Source of the DNA: Adiantum capillus-veneris
Taxonomy: Eukaryota; Streptophyta; Polypodiopsida; Polypodiales; Pteridaceae
Direction: 5' to 3'
Assembly: GCA_014529385.2 (NCBI GenBank)
Contig: CM043942.1
Location: 108,953,141 to 109,017,140 of the forward strand
DNA length: 64,000 bases
Shown: in pieces, positions 11,968 through 23,592 of the stretch
How positions within the stretch are numbered: the stretch's first letter is position 1
Layout: each line of letters begins with the position of its first letter
Translations under genes and position numbers: made by a program
Notes under the pieces: model-generated
Seen by the model: only the letters and a program-made list of their open reading frames with translations
Databases searched by the model: none
Told to the model about the DNA's origin: nothing

Positions 11968-12432
11968 CTCATGTCCTAGTTTGTGATACAAAAAACTAGG
12001 TGGTCCCCCTATAATTTTTAGATTTTGTGTGTGGTATTTGGGTGTGTTGTAGTATTTGGGGTATGTGTGTTGTGTTTATGTTAGACCCTCAAACCTTATG
12101 AATAGAAAGGAATCCTTGAGAGGTGTCTAGAGGCCACTTTTCTTGTCACTTGCCCTGGACCACCTCAACATGTTGCACAATACCAACCATGTCCTCTTTA
12201 TTTTATTTGAAATTAACAAGCCTTCCCTTATAGTGACGGTTCAAAATGTCTGAATGTTGCACTCGATGTGGTCCTAATGTAGAGGGATGTATAAATACCC
12301 AATTACCCTTTTCAAAAGCTATTGGTTCCCAAGAAAGCCAAGATAATTTTGTGGTCCTGCTATAAAAGGAGAAAATTGATGTATATGTTGAACACTTGCT
12401 TCCCCAACATGTGCAACAAAATTATTTTGCAG

Positions 12433-12576
12433 GTAACTCATGTGAGCCTTGAGTTATGTAGAGGTTAAGTTACGCATGCTCCTAACCTCCTTTTGGCATG
12501 GCAAGTAACGCATGTGAGCCTTGAGTGTTTCAGAGGTTAAGTTACACATGCTTCTAACGTCCTTTTGGCATGGCAG
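12433..12576. repeat. 72-bp tandem duplication
   Basis: Two adjacent copies share catgtgagccttgagt, agaggttaagttac and ccttttggcatggca at an offset of 72 bases with several substitutions. Confidence 0.85.
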
Positions 12577-13408
12577 ATGTACTCTCCCAAGAAGATTGTG
12601 AGACCTAGCAATAGAGTATGGCAAAGGTGCCACACGTGCCCAAAAGAGTGGGTGACAAGACTGTTTACGTAAAGAACCTACAGACAGTGTGGGCAAGGCA
12701 CCCACACTTTGATGCTAGCAACACAAGTCTGGTGGATGACTGTAGATACAAGTTGCTAAAAAATAACTATGAAAATGGTGCTTGAGTCTCATTAAATCCA
12801 TCCACACACGAGCAAACAATAGGGCACATACTATAATCACAAGATTAAGAACCCACTTAATCAACCTGATTAGAGATGTTAAATATCACAAATTGAGTAC
12901 TCATAGAATGATAGGAGTGGTCAATAAGCAAGAAGTCATCACCACACACTCAAATCTAGAATAATGAGAAGGTGAAACTACTTCATGACATAATGGAATA
13001 TAGAGAATTAAGAATAATGAAAAAAGTAGAGATTATATTGATCAAGAAGAGCTTCCCTACTAATTACAAAGGATTAGCACTAGCCTTTTAAGCATGGGCA
13101 TTAAGCTCAAGGCTAGGCCATCCACCATGCATGACCACTCAAGAGAGAGCTCTCAAGAATGACTACTCAAGAATGGATCCTCAAGAATGAAGCCTCTTTG
13201 CATAAAAGGGCTTATTATAAAGGCATGCACCACAAGCCTTTCTAATGTGGGATTAAGTTGAGCCCTCTAGAATATACAATTTGGAACTCCAAAATGAGCC
13301 CAAGACCTTATACAATGTGAATAGGAAATATTATGCACATCCATAGCACATCCTTAGCTTGGTGCATAATCTTTGTAGCATGTGTTAGCCGCTGCTAACA
13401 GCAAGGAG

Positions 13409-13409
<1 letters not shown>
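12577..13409. other. No recognisable gene
   Basis: AT-rich non-coding sequence leading into a microsatellite cluster. Short phrases such as ctcaagaatg recur near 13140-13190, suggesting local slippage. No domain seen. Confidence 0.5.
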
Positions 13410-13464
<55 letters not shown>

Positions 13465-13544
13465 GAGAATGGCTATGGAGCTTGCTTGCCATATGGATCT
13501 TCTTGGCCTTTGCTGCTTGGTCGCTTGTGGCTATCTCGGGCCAT

Positions 13545-13603
<59 letters not shown>

Positions 13604-13689
13604 ATAACAACTTCAATGGCTTCAAGGTGCAAGATGAAAAACTCTCTTTGTGTGTGTGCATGCACGTATGTGTGTGTGTGTGTGTGTGT

Positions 13690-13736
<47 letters not shown>
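13410..13736. repeat. Cluster of AG and TG microsatellites
   Basis: Three AG tracts (about 13410-13462, 13546-13600 and 13693-13735) and one TG tract (about 13668-13691) lie within 330 bases, separated by unique sequence. Translations are runs of alternating residues and not genes. Confidence 0.97.
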
Positions 13737-13737
<1 letters not shown>

Positions 13738-14042
13738 TTTGGAACCATAACCCCCTCTAGTCCCACCATCACCCCCCACCTCTTCTCAGGAGTGGCTTAT
13801 TTCAAAAGTTAGAAACGTCTTTGAAAATAAAGAAATATATGGCCCCTCCCCAATTTCAATTAAAAGGGTCCTCTATTTTTACACACATGAACCACCAGGC
13901 CTATGTTGTGTTAAGGACAGTCCTTTTTGTACCACCAAACCATGCTTTTAGCCTTGTGTAACCAGCCTTGAGGCTACATCCTCATACCTAACTTTGTAAT
14001 ACTCTTTCATAGGCTATCTATGCATCTTTGATTCATTAAAGC
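13737..14042. other. Unassigned, probable 3' side of the adjacent copia relic
   Basis: No open frame. It lies immediately downstream, in the minus sense, of the integrase relic, so it may contain decayed element sequence, but I cannot read protein similarity in it. Confidence 0.3.
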
Positions 14043-14790
14043 TCACTTATGAGCTACAAATAGCTCTTTGAGATTTTGGGTGCCAAAAACAATAACCATC
14101 TCTCCATCTGCACCATAGGCAATGAAGATACATTTGTGTGACTTGGGGTCCAGTTTCTTTCTAAGCTCCTTAGGCACATGTGAGAATGCTTCACACCCAA
14201 ACCCACGTAATCTATCATGATTAGGCTTCTTGTATGTCCACATCTCCTGTAGAATATTATAGTTCAACAATGTACTAGGCAACCTATTGATTATATACAC
14301 CACTGCCATAATAGACTCTCCCCAAAAATCTTGAGGTAAATTCGCCATAGATAGCATCAAAGTGATCCTCTCCTAAATAGTCATATTCATGCACTCAACA
14401 ATTCCATTTGGAGTAAGTGTGTGTGATGTAGTAAACTGCCTTTGAGTTCCTCTTTTTCTACAAAAATTCTTGAAAATAGTGGAGACATACTTTCCCCTGT
14501 TGTCAGTAGACAAATCCTTCAAATTCTTGCCTGACTGGTTCTCAATCATAATTAGGAAATTTTGGAAGACATTAAAGCCTTCATCTTTCCTATTCAAGAG
14601 GTAGATCCACACCTTTTGAGTAGAGTCATCTATGAAAGTCAGGAAATATAATGCCCCCCAGAGACGCATGCAACATAGGCCCACATAGATCACTATGAAC
14701 CAAATATAGAGGATTTCCTAACTTCTGATCTAAAGGCAACTAGTTTGCCTTGATCGCTTCACTGTGTATATGGTAAGAAGTAAAAAAGTG
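14043..14790 (-). pseudogene. copia integrase relic, minus strand
   Basis: Reading from right to left: PLYLVHSDLCGPM (near 14700), YFLTFIDDSTQKVWIYLLNR, a broken catalytic block LKDLSTDNRGKYVS (normally TDNGGEY), RQFTTSHTLTPNGIVE, and after a stop FWGESIMAVVYIINRLPS, FGCEAFSHVPKELRKKLDP. This is the retroviral-type integrase core and the following region of a copia polyprotein, which would insert element DNA into the genome. It is the same family as the plus-strand relic at 18.4-23 kb, from which it differs by substitutions, stops and loss of a catalytic residue. No reverse transcriptase follows on its 3' side. Confidence 0.88.
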
Positions 14791-17199
14791 ATAGTGGTGT
14801 GGATTTTATCGCATGGCATAGCTTGTGACGATGGGTCCATAGCATTGATGGCCGAAAATGACATGCCATATGGGGTGGCCTCTACACCACACATAGCCTA
14901 AACATCCCCAAGTATCATCTCAAGGTAAGAGTAATCCTATAGGTAGAGAGGGGCACCACCTAGCATAAGTGTGGCTAGGACGCAAACCTACATGACCTAG
15001 GTTAGCAAAAGTGAAAATGCCCTCTAGGTAACCAACATGAAATGGTGATACAACAAACATCCACATGTAGAAAAGGCCTAATCAACAATGAGGAGTGTGT
15101 GTACGAGGGAGGTATGTGACAAGGTCGGAATGGAGTATACTAACTGATTGGAGAGGCTGCATGTGATGGAGCACAAGCAGAGTGATATACAAGAGATGAA
15201 ACATCCCGCGAATGTGGGAAAACAAAACTAAGGAGAACAGAGAATGAACCCCAAAGATCAAGACAACATTGCACCCTTTTATTGGCGATGATGATACTTA
15301 CAAATGGTGGTCTTGATGGTTACAAACCTGGCTCTTGGCACTAGGGATGCATGATGGAATGTGAGCGCCATATGGTGCATGGTGAAGTTGGAGTTAGCGG
15401 GAAGGTTAGTTGAGGGAAAACATCAAGACGATGCAGCCACTGACAACATCAATCACCAACATCGAGAGCTGCCCAAGGTAGCATGGTGTTGATGCATTCA
15501 ATCCTAGCGTGCTCATGTTGCCTTGTGGGGGAAGTAGTGACTGCCTTATGTGCATGGAGTGGTCGTGACTAGTAACTCAACCATGATATGGTGGATAATG
15601 GGGAAAATGGTGATGTTGCCAATGCTAAGATGCCCAAGCTTGCAACTCAACATGATGCCATGAGCTCTCTAGCTTGGGGTGCATTATGTGTTTAGTGGTG
15701 CTTACAATATAGAGTGCATGGAGCTAGTGTATTCCTCCTTCACTTGTGTCCTCCTTTGTGCTTAGCGGAGGCCTCTTTATATAGGCTTGAGAGGTGGTCC
15801 TTACCCAATGGTCCTTGCAAATATCCACTGGTTGTTGTAGAAGCTCTAGATGCCTCTCTAGTAAGAGAGATAGAGAGAGAGAGAGAAGGTAGAGATAGAG
15901 GGAGAGGAAAGAGTGGGGTGGGGAGAGTTTTTTTACAATCTACTAGCCACTGGCTAGGTTATTAGGGAGAGTGGAGTTCAGAGAATTTACAAGGGTTTTG
16001 TTGATGGTTCGGGTGGTCGGTGTGAGGTTTAAGGCTGCCAGAATTGGTAGTTGTTGCGGGAAGCCGAGATGCTCTGTGTCACTTCCTCTCGGTGCCGGCC
16101 GAGGCGTGCCTTCGGCGCCACTTCTTGTTTTGGTGTTGGCGACGCGCGAGTTGGCCGTCTTCTTTTTGGTTGTTGGCATTGATTCCTTTGGTTTCTTTTA
16201 TTATTCTCTAGTGTGTGCCTATATGCGTGCGTGTTCGGTGCGTCTATGGGTGGGTTTGTGTAGACGTTTGTGTATATCGGCGAGTGTGTGATTGTGTTTA
16301 TGTGTTGTGTGTGCGTGTGTATGTGTATTTATATGTGTGCGTATGTGCATGTATATAGGGTGCGGTGCGTGGGAACGAGAGAGAGGGGGGGGTAATTTTA
16401 CAAATTATGTGTATATACCATATATATACTTTTTTTTTAATGTGCTTTCTGTACGCACAGAAACAGAGCAAGAGAACGAGAGTGAGAGAGAGAGAGGGAA
16501 CGCCGGCGCGGGGAGAGGGAGGGGGTGAAGGGTGTGTGGGAGTGCGTGGGTGTGTAGCTTTTGGAACGGTATGGGATAGTTCAAAGACACAATGACTAAT
16601 TGAAGTAAGACAACACCAAAGATAGGCCATCCGCCATCCATCGTAAATCTTAAGATGACCAAGGCCTACTCTTGTGCAGCATAAGACACAGGAGCAAGAG
16701 CCAAGGCTTCTTCACCATGAGGGGAGGACGAGATGTCCCCATATGAGCGTAGTCTAGAGGGACTCGCAAGGTCATGCTATAGATCCCACCTCAACCAACG
16801 GTAGCATCGAGCAAGGTAGGTGCTTCCAGAGGACCCTCCTCTCAGCTCCAAATAGCTAGTGCAAGCAACAAGGCCGGCTAGAGAAGAGCCATGCCTCATT
16901 ATCATGAGGTCAAGAGTACCTCTTGAGGAGAATCCAATCGATAGGTGAAGGTAGGAAACCTAGATCCTAGCCACTATGATAAGTGAGTGAGCCAAGTAGG
17001 GAAACATCCCCACACTCAACCAAGGATGCAAGCAATGCCTTCTTAGCTACTAGAACTTCACAAGAAGGACTGAGTTCCTGTGGAACATCAGGCTATAGAT
17101 CTACAAAGCCCCTCAAGAAAAAAGCAAGACTTCATAAGCAAGACAGAGTGCATGTGGATTGTCAAGCTACCCAAGATTTAGGATTAGCATCGGTGAATT
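14791..17199. other. No recognisable gene; AG and TG-rich patches
   Basis: Contains a GA-rich patch at about 15860-15905, a TG-rich patch at 16290-16360 and a GA-rich patch at 16470-16530. The open frames here are short and overlap on both strands without domain similarity. Given its position upstream of two copia relics in opposite orientation it may include decayed copia leader or gag sequence; I cannot demonstrate that. Confidence 0.4.
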
Positions 17200-17515
17200 T
17201 GGGGACCTAAAACAAGTGGGGTGGACCGTGCACCCAAGGGAAGTTGGGGACCCAAAATGACTCTGATGGACCATGCAACAAAGGGAAGCCTAGGACCCAA
17301 AATGACTTGGGTGTACCGCACACCAAGGAGAAGCTAGGGACCCAAAACAAATTGGGTGGATGTGAACTTAGTGAATATAGAGACCCAGAAGCACCATGCA
17401 CCCGCACCCAATGAAGCTGGATGACCCAGGGCGCGTGGATCGAGCACCCAGTGAAGCGAGAAGACCAAAAAGCGTGGACCGCGCACCACAACAAAGCTGG
17501 AGACTTGCATGCAAG
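17200..17515. repeat. Degenerate minisatellite, about 55-60 bp unit
   Basis: The phrases gggacc(t/c)(a)aaa, gtggaccg(t/c)gcacc and aag(g)gaagctgg recur five to six times with drift in both spacing and sequence (for example around 17215, 17270, 17330, 17395, 17460). The repeat creates a minus-strand open frame rich in Trp and Phe that is best explained by the repeat itself. Confidence 0.75.
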
Positions 17516-18183
17516 TAGGCCATGCATCTCTTTTCAGTACCAAAGCTTTCGAGGATAGCCCCCCATCAAGATGGCTCAAAGGCATGAGCCACATGAGGAC
17601 TCTAAAGACGGCCTCGAGGTTGTGTGATGCCTCCAAGCAATTACGATTTGGATGAATAGCATTGCTCTTGTACCAAAGACAATATCAGCCTAATCACAGT
17701 GGGCATCTTTAGGAGAAATAATGGCACCATGCTATGTCAACTCAGTGGGGTAACATAGTACCTTCCAACTCAAACACCTACACTCAGCTCAAACATGATT
17801 TGTTCCAGGTAAAGATGTGACAACATGTGGCTCAAAAGAGGAGCCAATAACTATGCAAGGTAAACAAAAAGAGCAAACACCCTTAATTAGGATCACAACG
17901 GATCCAAAGCAAGGGAAACTATGAATTGAGATGAGTGATTCTCAACTTTTCCTTTGGCAGTCCATCGAAATCAGATTTGTGAAGAACAAGTCAAAGTTTT
18001 TCAAGAGCAGACAATCAGATTTAAGGATACAGGCTCAAGTCATGACAAGTCTCTAAGCAAGTCAGCAAGGATAGAGGCACACTAGCCATCTTCTTCTTTT
18101 TGAGTTACCTACTTCAAGTCTTGTCCTCAAGTCTGCAAGACTCAAATCCAAACAACAAGTTCCAAAAGAGTCCCTAAAATTTT
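17516..18183. other. Unassigned non-coding stretch
   Basis: No convincing gene. On the minus strand it follows the copia gag fragment at 18184-18423 and could be its decayed continuation. A sequence whose complement is tggtacaagagcaatg (about 17660-17676) is a weak match to a Met primer site and was not accepted. Confidence 0.3.
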
Positions 18184-18423
18184 TCAAAGTTCCAAGGGAT
18201 CAATGGGATTTTTCCAGGACGGGTGGATAAAGTCTCTGGAAAACCTTGACTTGTATGGTAAAGAGAAAATAAAAAAGACTTCATCTATTTGGTCTAGTGG
18301 ATGATCAATACTGTCCAATAAGTCTTGAAGATGACTCCTAACATACCTTAATTTAACTGCAAGGTAAGGCTCGTTAGGACTAAGCACAACGGTACTAAGT
18401 TCATGCTTCAAGTTTTTAGACAT
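18184..18423 (-). pseudogene. copia gag fragment, minus strand
   Basis: An uninterrupted 79-residue frame reads LRYVRSHLQDLLDSIDHP, then LDQIDEVFFIFSLPYKSRFS, matching the copia gag pattern in which an LxxxL...GHP segment is followed by D...ILxGLPxxY. This capsid-type segment normally precedes the protease in the same orientation. Here it is cut off at about 18420 and abuts, in the opposite orientation, the protease end of a plus-strand copia relic. The order implies an inversion or a second insertion. No start codon in a leader context is visible. Confidence 0.6.
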
Positions 18424-20032
18424 GTTCCAAAGCTTACTAATAACTTGGTTTCAATGGGACACCTTAATGATCTTGGATACACTACAATGTTTGGCAATGG
18501 TACCTGGATTATCACAAAGGTAACATGGTCATGCTTAAAGGCCAAACGTTTGGCTCATTATATTCCTTGTATGTCTCTTCTGTGAAAGAGAACTCTATCT
18601 ATGTAGTCGAGCTCTTCTATTGAGTTGTGGCATAGCCGGCTTGGTCACATGAGTCAGAAGAGAATGAAACAATTGCAGCATTTTGTCTATATCCATATGT
18701 TAAACTATTTCGATTTTAGCTTATGTGAGCATTGCATAATATGGAAAACGTACTAGGCTTACCACTTCACCAATAGATCTAAAGTTAGGGAATCCCCTAT
18801 ATTTGGTTCATAGTGATCTATGTATGCATATCCCACATAAGTCTCTAGGGGTGCATCGTATTTCTTGACATTCATAGATGACTCTACTCGAAAGGTGTGT
18901 TTTTAATTCTTCAAGTGGAAAAAAAAAGTCTTTAGTGTCTTCCAAAAGTTCCTAGCTATGGTGTAGAACCAGCCAAAAGGCAAGAAGTTGAAGGCTTTGT
19001 GCACTGACAACGGTGGAGAGTACATCTCCACTACGTTCAATACTTTATGTAGCAAAATAGGAATTTACTACGCCATATACACATGCTCAAAATGGAGTTG
19101 TTGAGTGCAAGAATAGAACTATTTAAGAGAGGGTGCCTTTGATGCTATCTATGAAAAATTTACCAGAAGAGTTTTGGGGAGAGGCTATTATGATAGCGGT
19201 GCATATAATCAGCGGGTTGCCTAGCACACCATTGAACTACAAGATTTCGCAGGAGATATGGACATGCAAGAAGATCAATTATGATAGTCTACATGTATTT
19301 GGGTGTGAGGCATTCTCACATGTGCCTAAAGAGCTTAGAAATACGATGGACCCCAACTCACACAAATCCATCTTCATTGGCTATGGTGCAGATGAAGAGA
19401 CGGGTTATCGACTCTAGCACCCTAAGTCTCGAAGAGTTATTCACAGCACACAAGTGATCTTTAATGACTCAAATATGCACACACAATTCATGACAGAGCT
19501 TGAATACTGCAAAGTAAGATTCAAGGATGTAGCCTCAAGTCCAATTATGCAAGTAGCTCAGTCTACTAGTGATGTACCTAGCACTAGTAATTCTCCAAAG
19601 AGAGCTATTGATGCTCTCAAGAGAGTAGAGTCCAATAGTCAGGCAATGCGGAGATCTACACGTGTGTCTTGTGCCTCTAAGAATTTTCAACCAGGGTTAG
19701 ACTATTTGTTGATTATTGGCTACAAAGAGACTACCTGCTACCAAGAGGCTATTCAGATGGAAGATAGCGTGAAGTAGGAGTAGGAAATGCAATCTAAGTA
19801 TAGCTTTATTATGGCAAATGAAACCTAGGAGTTAACAAAGTTGCAAGAGGGCAAACAAGCCTTGCCTTGTAAATGGGTGTAAAAGAAAAAGTACACGACA
19901 AAAGACACCAAGCCCCTAAGTACGAGGCTAGATTGGTTGATAAGGGTTTCAAGCGAAAGAAAGGCATTGATTTTGATGAGATTTTTTCTCCAATGGTTAA
20001 GATGACTACATTGCATTGGTGCAGCTAAAGTT
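18403..20032 (+). pseudogene. copia protease end, integrase and RT start, relic
   Basis: Begins at the end of the protease region (HVPKLTNNLVSMGHLNDLGY), followed by a pre-integrase block with ELWHSRLGHMSQKRMKQL (about 18620), PLYLVHSDLC (about 18800), a zone near 19000-19100 holding the decayed D and E regions (CTDNGGEYISTTFN), FWGEAIMIAVHIISGLPS, FGCEAFSHVPKELRN (19133-19417), an RS-rich linker to 19777, then the start of reverse transcriptase: ALPCKWV and a decayed KGFKRKKGIDFDEIFSPMVK to about 20010. Many stops and frame changes make it a pseudogene. The frame is lost at about 20033, where foreign sequence begins. Confidence 0.88.
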
Positions 20033-20328
20033 GGTTGATGTTATGAGGAGTGCAATGCAGGGTTATGTGTCCTCACAAGGGCATGCCAAAGTGGTCAGGC
20101 ATATCTGAAGGTCAAGGGCAGGCAAAGGGTAGCAAATATGTATGCCTTATGTGGTTCTTTGGTCCAAAGTGCTCTGCTATCGTCCGTTAAAAGGGTGGTT
20201 GGTTAGAAAGTGCAAAATACAAAAATAGAAGTGCTAGAGATGACCCTCAATGTATCCTATGAGCCGGTCTAGATGGCTCCTCGATCAGAGCTATGGAGTG
20301 CAAGCTATGGTGGTTTGAAGATTAAAGT

Positions 20329-20440
20329 GGTTTGCCAAATGGGTCAATAGTAGTTGGTTGATCAGGGTGGATATCAATGCAAGGGGTTTGCCAAATGGGT
20401 CAATAGTAGTTGGTTGATCAGGGTGGATATCCGTGCAAGG
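20329..20440. repeat. 56-bp tandem duplication
   Basis: Copies 20329-20384 and 20385-20440 share ggtttgccaaatgggtcaat, agtagttggttgatcag and ggtggatatc nearly without difference, so this duplication is recent. Confidence 0.95.
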
Positions 20441-20944
20441 GCCTAAAGTGCTCAAATTTACAATGCACGTCGGTCTTTCCGGATTGAAAATCAGAGTTCA
20501 AACGGCCAAGTTATGAGTAGTTTAAGTTTCAGGGACCAATTGTGTGCCAGTTTGACCGTCTCGGTAGGCGTATCATCGGGTAATTTGTTTGGGCTCGCCA
20601 GGGTTCTAGAGGGAAGCATGTTTTGTATGGAGTTGGTTGAATTTGATGGCTTGTCAATCAGGATCTCAAACGGCAAGATATGGCAAGTTGAAGTTGGGGA
20701 GCAATTGCTAGGGAAGTGGTAGCAGATGAAATTTAGCAATTTTTGGGCATGCCATTTGAGGTCTCAGTGGTGTCAAAAGGTGGAGCCAACATAGAGAATC
20801 AAATTCTGGAACATTGACTTTGGGTGTTCTTTTAGAGGATGGAAAAAAGATTAGTGAGCAATAAAAAGGAAGCCAGCATATTGGTGCAAATTGTTTTTTT
20901 GGACAAAGGGTTTAGGGTTGCAGCTCTCGTGGACATGCCAAATG

Positions 20945-21129
20945 GCGGGGACATAAGTCCCATATGCAAGGAAGGTGCCCTAGGGGCATATATATAGGAG
21001 GTAAATTAAACACAATGCTTAGTGTCTCAAGGGGGAGAGAGAGGCTCTCATGGTGGGGGCATAAGTCCCATATGCAAGGAGGGTGCCCAAAAGTTAGGGG
21101 TATATATAGGAGGTAAACACAATGTTTAG

Positions 21130-21164
<35 letters not shown>
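20945..21164. repeat. Imperfect duplication with TATA-like box, plus AG tract
   Basis: Segments beginning at about 20945 and 21053 share ggggacataagtcccatatg (second copy ggggcataagtcccatatg), aaggagggtgccc and tatataggaggtaaa, then aacacaatg-ttagtg. An AG tract fills 21131-21164. The shared TATA-like box near a duplicated edge suggests a partly duplicated LTR. Confidence 0.7.
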
Positions 21165-21166
<2 letters not shown>

Positions 21167-21433
21167 CTCTCATGGCTCTCATCCCCCCCATGCACATGCG
21201 GTGTTGCTCATGGCTCTGTGTGGGCGGTCCGACGATGGTGCGATGACGTCTTGGTGGTGGCACAATGGTCTTGATCAAAGAAGATCATTGTACTCCAACT
21301 ATTGAGGAATCAAGCTTTCACTTCCCCCTTTCTCTTGTCAATTCATGATCACCCTTATTCTCTCTATTATTTTCTCTTTTGTGGTTGGTGTCGATGTGTG
21401 TGCATTGCCCTCGGGCCATTCTATTGTGTGGTG

Positions 21434-21438
<5 letters not shown>

Positions 21439-21522
<84 letters not shown>
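21439..21522. repeat. AG microsatellite, about 84 bp
   Basis: Uninterrupted AG run of about 42 dinucleotides, which generates spurious Arg-Glu and Ser-Leu frames on the two strands. Confidence 0.98.
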
Positions 21523-21524
<2 letters not shown>

Positions 21525-21772
21525 CTTGTGTGGTGGTGGTGTGTGCAATTGAAGCGGTGTGGGTGTTGTGTTGGTTTGGGTCCTCTGAAGTGTGTGTAGT
21601 CTTGTTGATAAGCAGTGTATGGGTGTGTTGTGAAAATTGTTTCTGAGGTGATATTGAGTGGATTGGGGTGTTGTCATCATCCTAGGCTATAGAGAGCCAA
21701 TCTATAAGTGTTTCTGGGTGTGTTTGCAATCCCCCTCCCTAGTGTCTTGTGCTGGGACTAGTAGCCAGTGAG

Positions 21773-22971
21773 GACATGGAACTTGTCCAGATGGATGTGA
21801 GAGACGACTTTTTTTTTTTTAATGAGGATCTTTATGAGGATGCCTACATGAAACAACTAGAGGGTTTGTAAGTCAAACCTAAGAAGCCTACAAGGGTATA
21901 ACTAGTGTGTAGATTGTGTAAGGCATTGTATGACCTAAAACAAGGTTCAAGGTAATGGTACATAAAGTTTTACAAGAACATGTAGTCCTAAGGGAATGGA
22001 AGGATCTAGGAAGATCACTACTTGTATACTCGAAAGTTGAACGATGGTTCACTTACCATCTTGATACTTCACGTTGATGATATCCTCGTTTTGAGAAGTC
22101 TAAAGATTTCAATTTTGAAGAAATCACTTAGCACACAATTTGCTATGAAGGATTTGGGAGATGCAAGTCACTTTCTTGGTATGCGTATCAATAGGAATAG
22201 AAAATGTGGATACTGGAGTTGTCTCAAGAACCGTATATCCACAAGGTCCTGCAATGTTTTAATATGCAAGGGGGGAAGGCTACATTGCTTACCCCAATGC
22301 AAGCATATGAAAAAATTAGCAAGAATGATGCTCACAAGTCTGATGCTAAGATATAGAAAATGGCCAAGGTGCCCTATTCTTCAATAGTTGGTAGTCTTAT
22401 GTACGCCATGGTAGCCACGAGACCGGACATTGCTTTTGCAATGGGAATGGTTAGCATATTTATGGCAAATCCTTGCAAAAAGGGTTGGGAAGTGGTGAAG
22501 CACATCTTGGGATATCTAAAAGGTATAGCAAACAAGTGCTTACAGATGCGAATTATGTAGGTTTTATGGATAGGCACATATCCACATCTAGCTATGTTTT
22601 CCTCTTTGCTGGAGTAGCCATGCATAGAGATCATGTCTCCAAAATTGTACATCATCTTCCAGCACAGAGGTAGACTATGTGGTAGTTTTTTATGCTAGCA
22701 AGGAAATTGTGTGGTTAAGTCACCCAATGTGAGATCTTTGCATTACTGAGACTCCAATGATGCATTGTGATAGTCAGAGTGCGATTGCATTAGCAAAGAA
22801 CCTCGTGATTCACTCCAAGTCAAAACACAAAAAAGTTTGTTATCATGTGATACGTGACATATCGGGGCTAGCAAGTGCATTGACCTAGTCAAGGTTCATA
22901 CGGATGTTCTCATGAAGAGACTATCCTTAGAGCGGTTTGCACATTGCATGGAGATGATGGGTGTATGGTGA
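21773..22971 (+). pseudogene. copia RT core and RNase H, relic (continuation)
   Basis: Resumes with DMELVQMDV, a Thr-rich run broken by poly-T at 21811-21821, then NEDLYEDAYMKQLEG, ALYDLKQ, LYTRKLNDGSLTILILHVDD (catalytic DD present at about 22074-22082), FAMKDLGDASHFLGMRINR, SSIVGSLMYAMVATRPDIAF (22382-22440) and the RNase H end TDVLMKRLSLERFAHCMEMM, stopping at about 22971. The stops and shifts show it is dead. Together with 18403-20032 it forms one polyprotein of the same family as the minus-strand relic at 14.0-14.8 kb. Confidence 0.9.
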
Positions 22972-23036
22972 AGCCATTTGGATGTTGCTTAGTGATACAT
23001 ATGTCTCATACATAGGCCACTTGGGCCACATTAGAC

Positions 23037-23460
23037 TTCAAGTGGGGATTGTTAGGATTCAAGAGGCCAATTGGCCATAAAACGGCATTAGATGTTGCAA
23101 CCCAAATATTTTTTTTTGGATCAAAAAGCATACTAAAAAATAGCTCGTCAATTTAGATCAAAAACATTGCAACCTCCAGCAAGTTCAGCTTTATAGCAAC
23201 CACCTGCAAAACAGGAGCATTATTTAGGTATAATTTCTCGCTTAAAATATGATGATTACTGACCTATTTTTGTGTGTTGTGCCAGAATCTTGGGGTGTAG
23301 TAGTTTATCTCTCATTATAGAGTTGGCTTGCAAACCATAGGCCACTTCGTGGTGTGCAACCATATGGCCCACTCCAGGGGTGGCTTGGGACAAACCTAGA
23401 CTCTCACTCGTGTGGTGCAATAGTTTTGTCTTTAGGCTTTTAATCATCAATCACATAATT
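23037..23460 (+). mobile_element. Polypurine tract and start of 3' LTR of the copia relic
   Basis: The tract caagtgggga (about 23039-23048) is followed at 23050 by TGTTAGGATTC, the usual order for the internal region to 3' LTR transition of this lineage, 66 bases after the polyprotein stop. The outer end of the LTR is not recognisable, and the 5' LTR was not found; the right limit given is only a working limit. Confidence 0.55.
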
Positions 23461-23592
23461 TCTATGGTTTGCAATTATGTTATAGTGTTTATGGCTTGCA
23501 ATTATGTCATAGTGTTTATGGTTTGCAATCATGACATGGTTTCTATAGTTTGCATTCATATCATAATGTTTATGATTTGCAATTATATCTTA
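23461..23592. repeat. Minisatellite, 30-bp unit, about 4.5 copies
   Basis: The unit tatggtttgcaattatgtta and its tagtgttta continuation repeats with substitutions (tatggcttgcaattatgtca, tatggtttgcaatcatgaca, tatagtttgcattcatatca, tatgatttgcaattatatct). Translation gives a repeated MVCNYVIVF-like peptide that is a by-product. Confidence 0.9.

Larger units (their letters stand above)
20033..21772. mobile_element. Insertion of unknown repeat DNA within copia RT
   Basis: About 1.7 kb separates the reverse transcriptase start (ends about 20032) from its continuation (VASEDMELVQMDV at about 21762-21800). The insert has no transposase or polymerase frame. It carries two tandem duplications, two long AG tracts, a repeated box catatatataggaggtaaa typical of an LTR promoter, and the phrase atcagagctatgg near 20284 that resembles part of a Met primer site. 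It is most likely one or two non-autonomous LTR elements or LTR remnants. No target duplication was identified. Confidence 0.5.

Noticed and set aside
17660-17676. Minus-strand Met primer site (tggtacaagagcaatg)
   Set aside because: Several mismatches to TGGTATCAGAGC and no LTR edge next to it.
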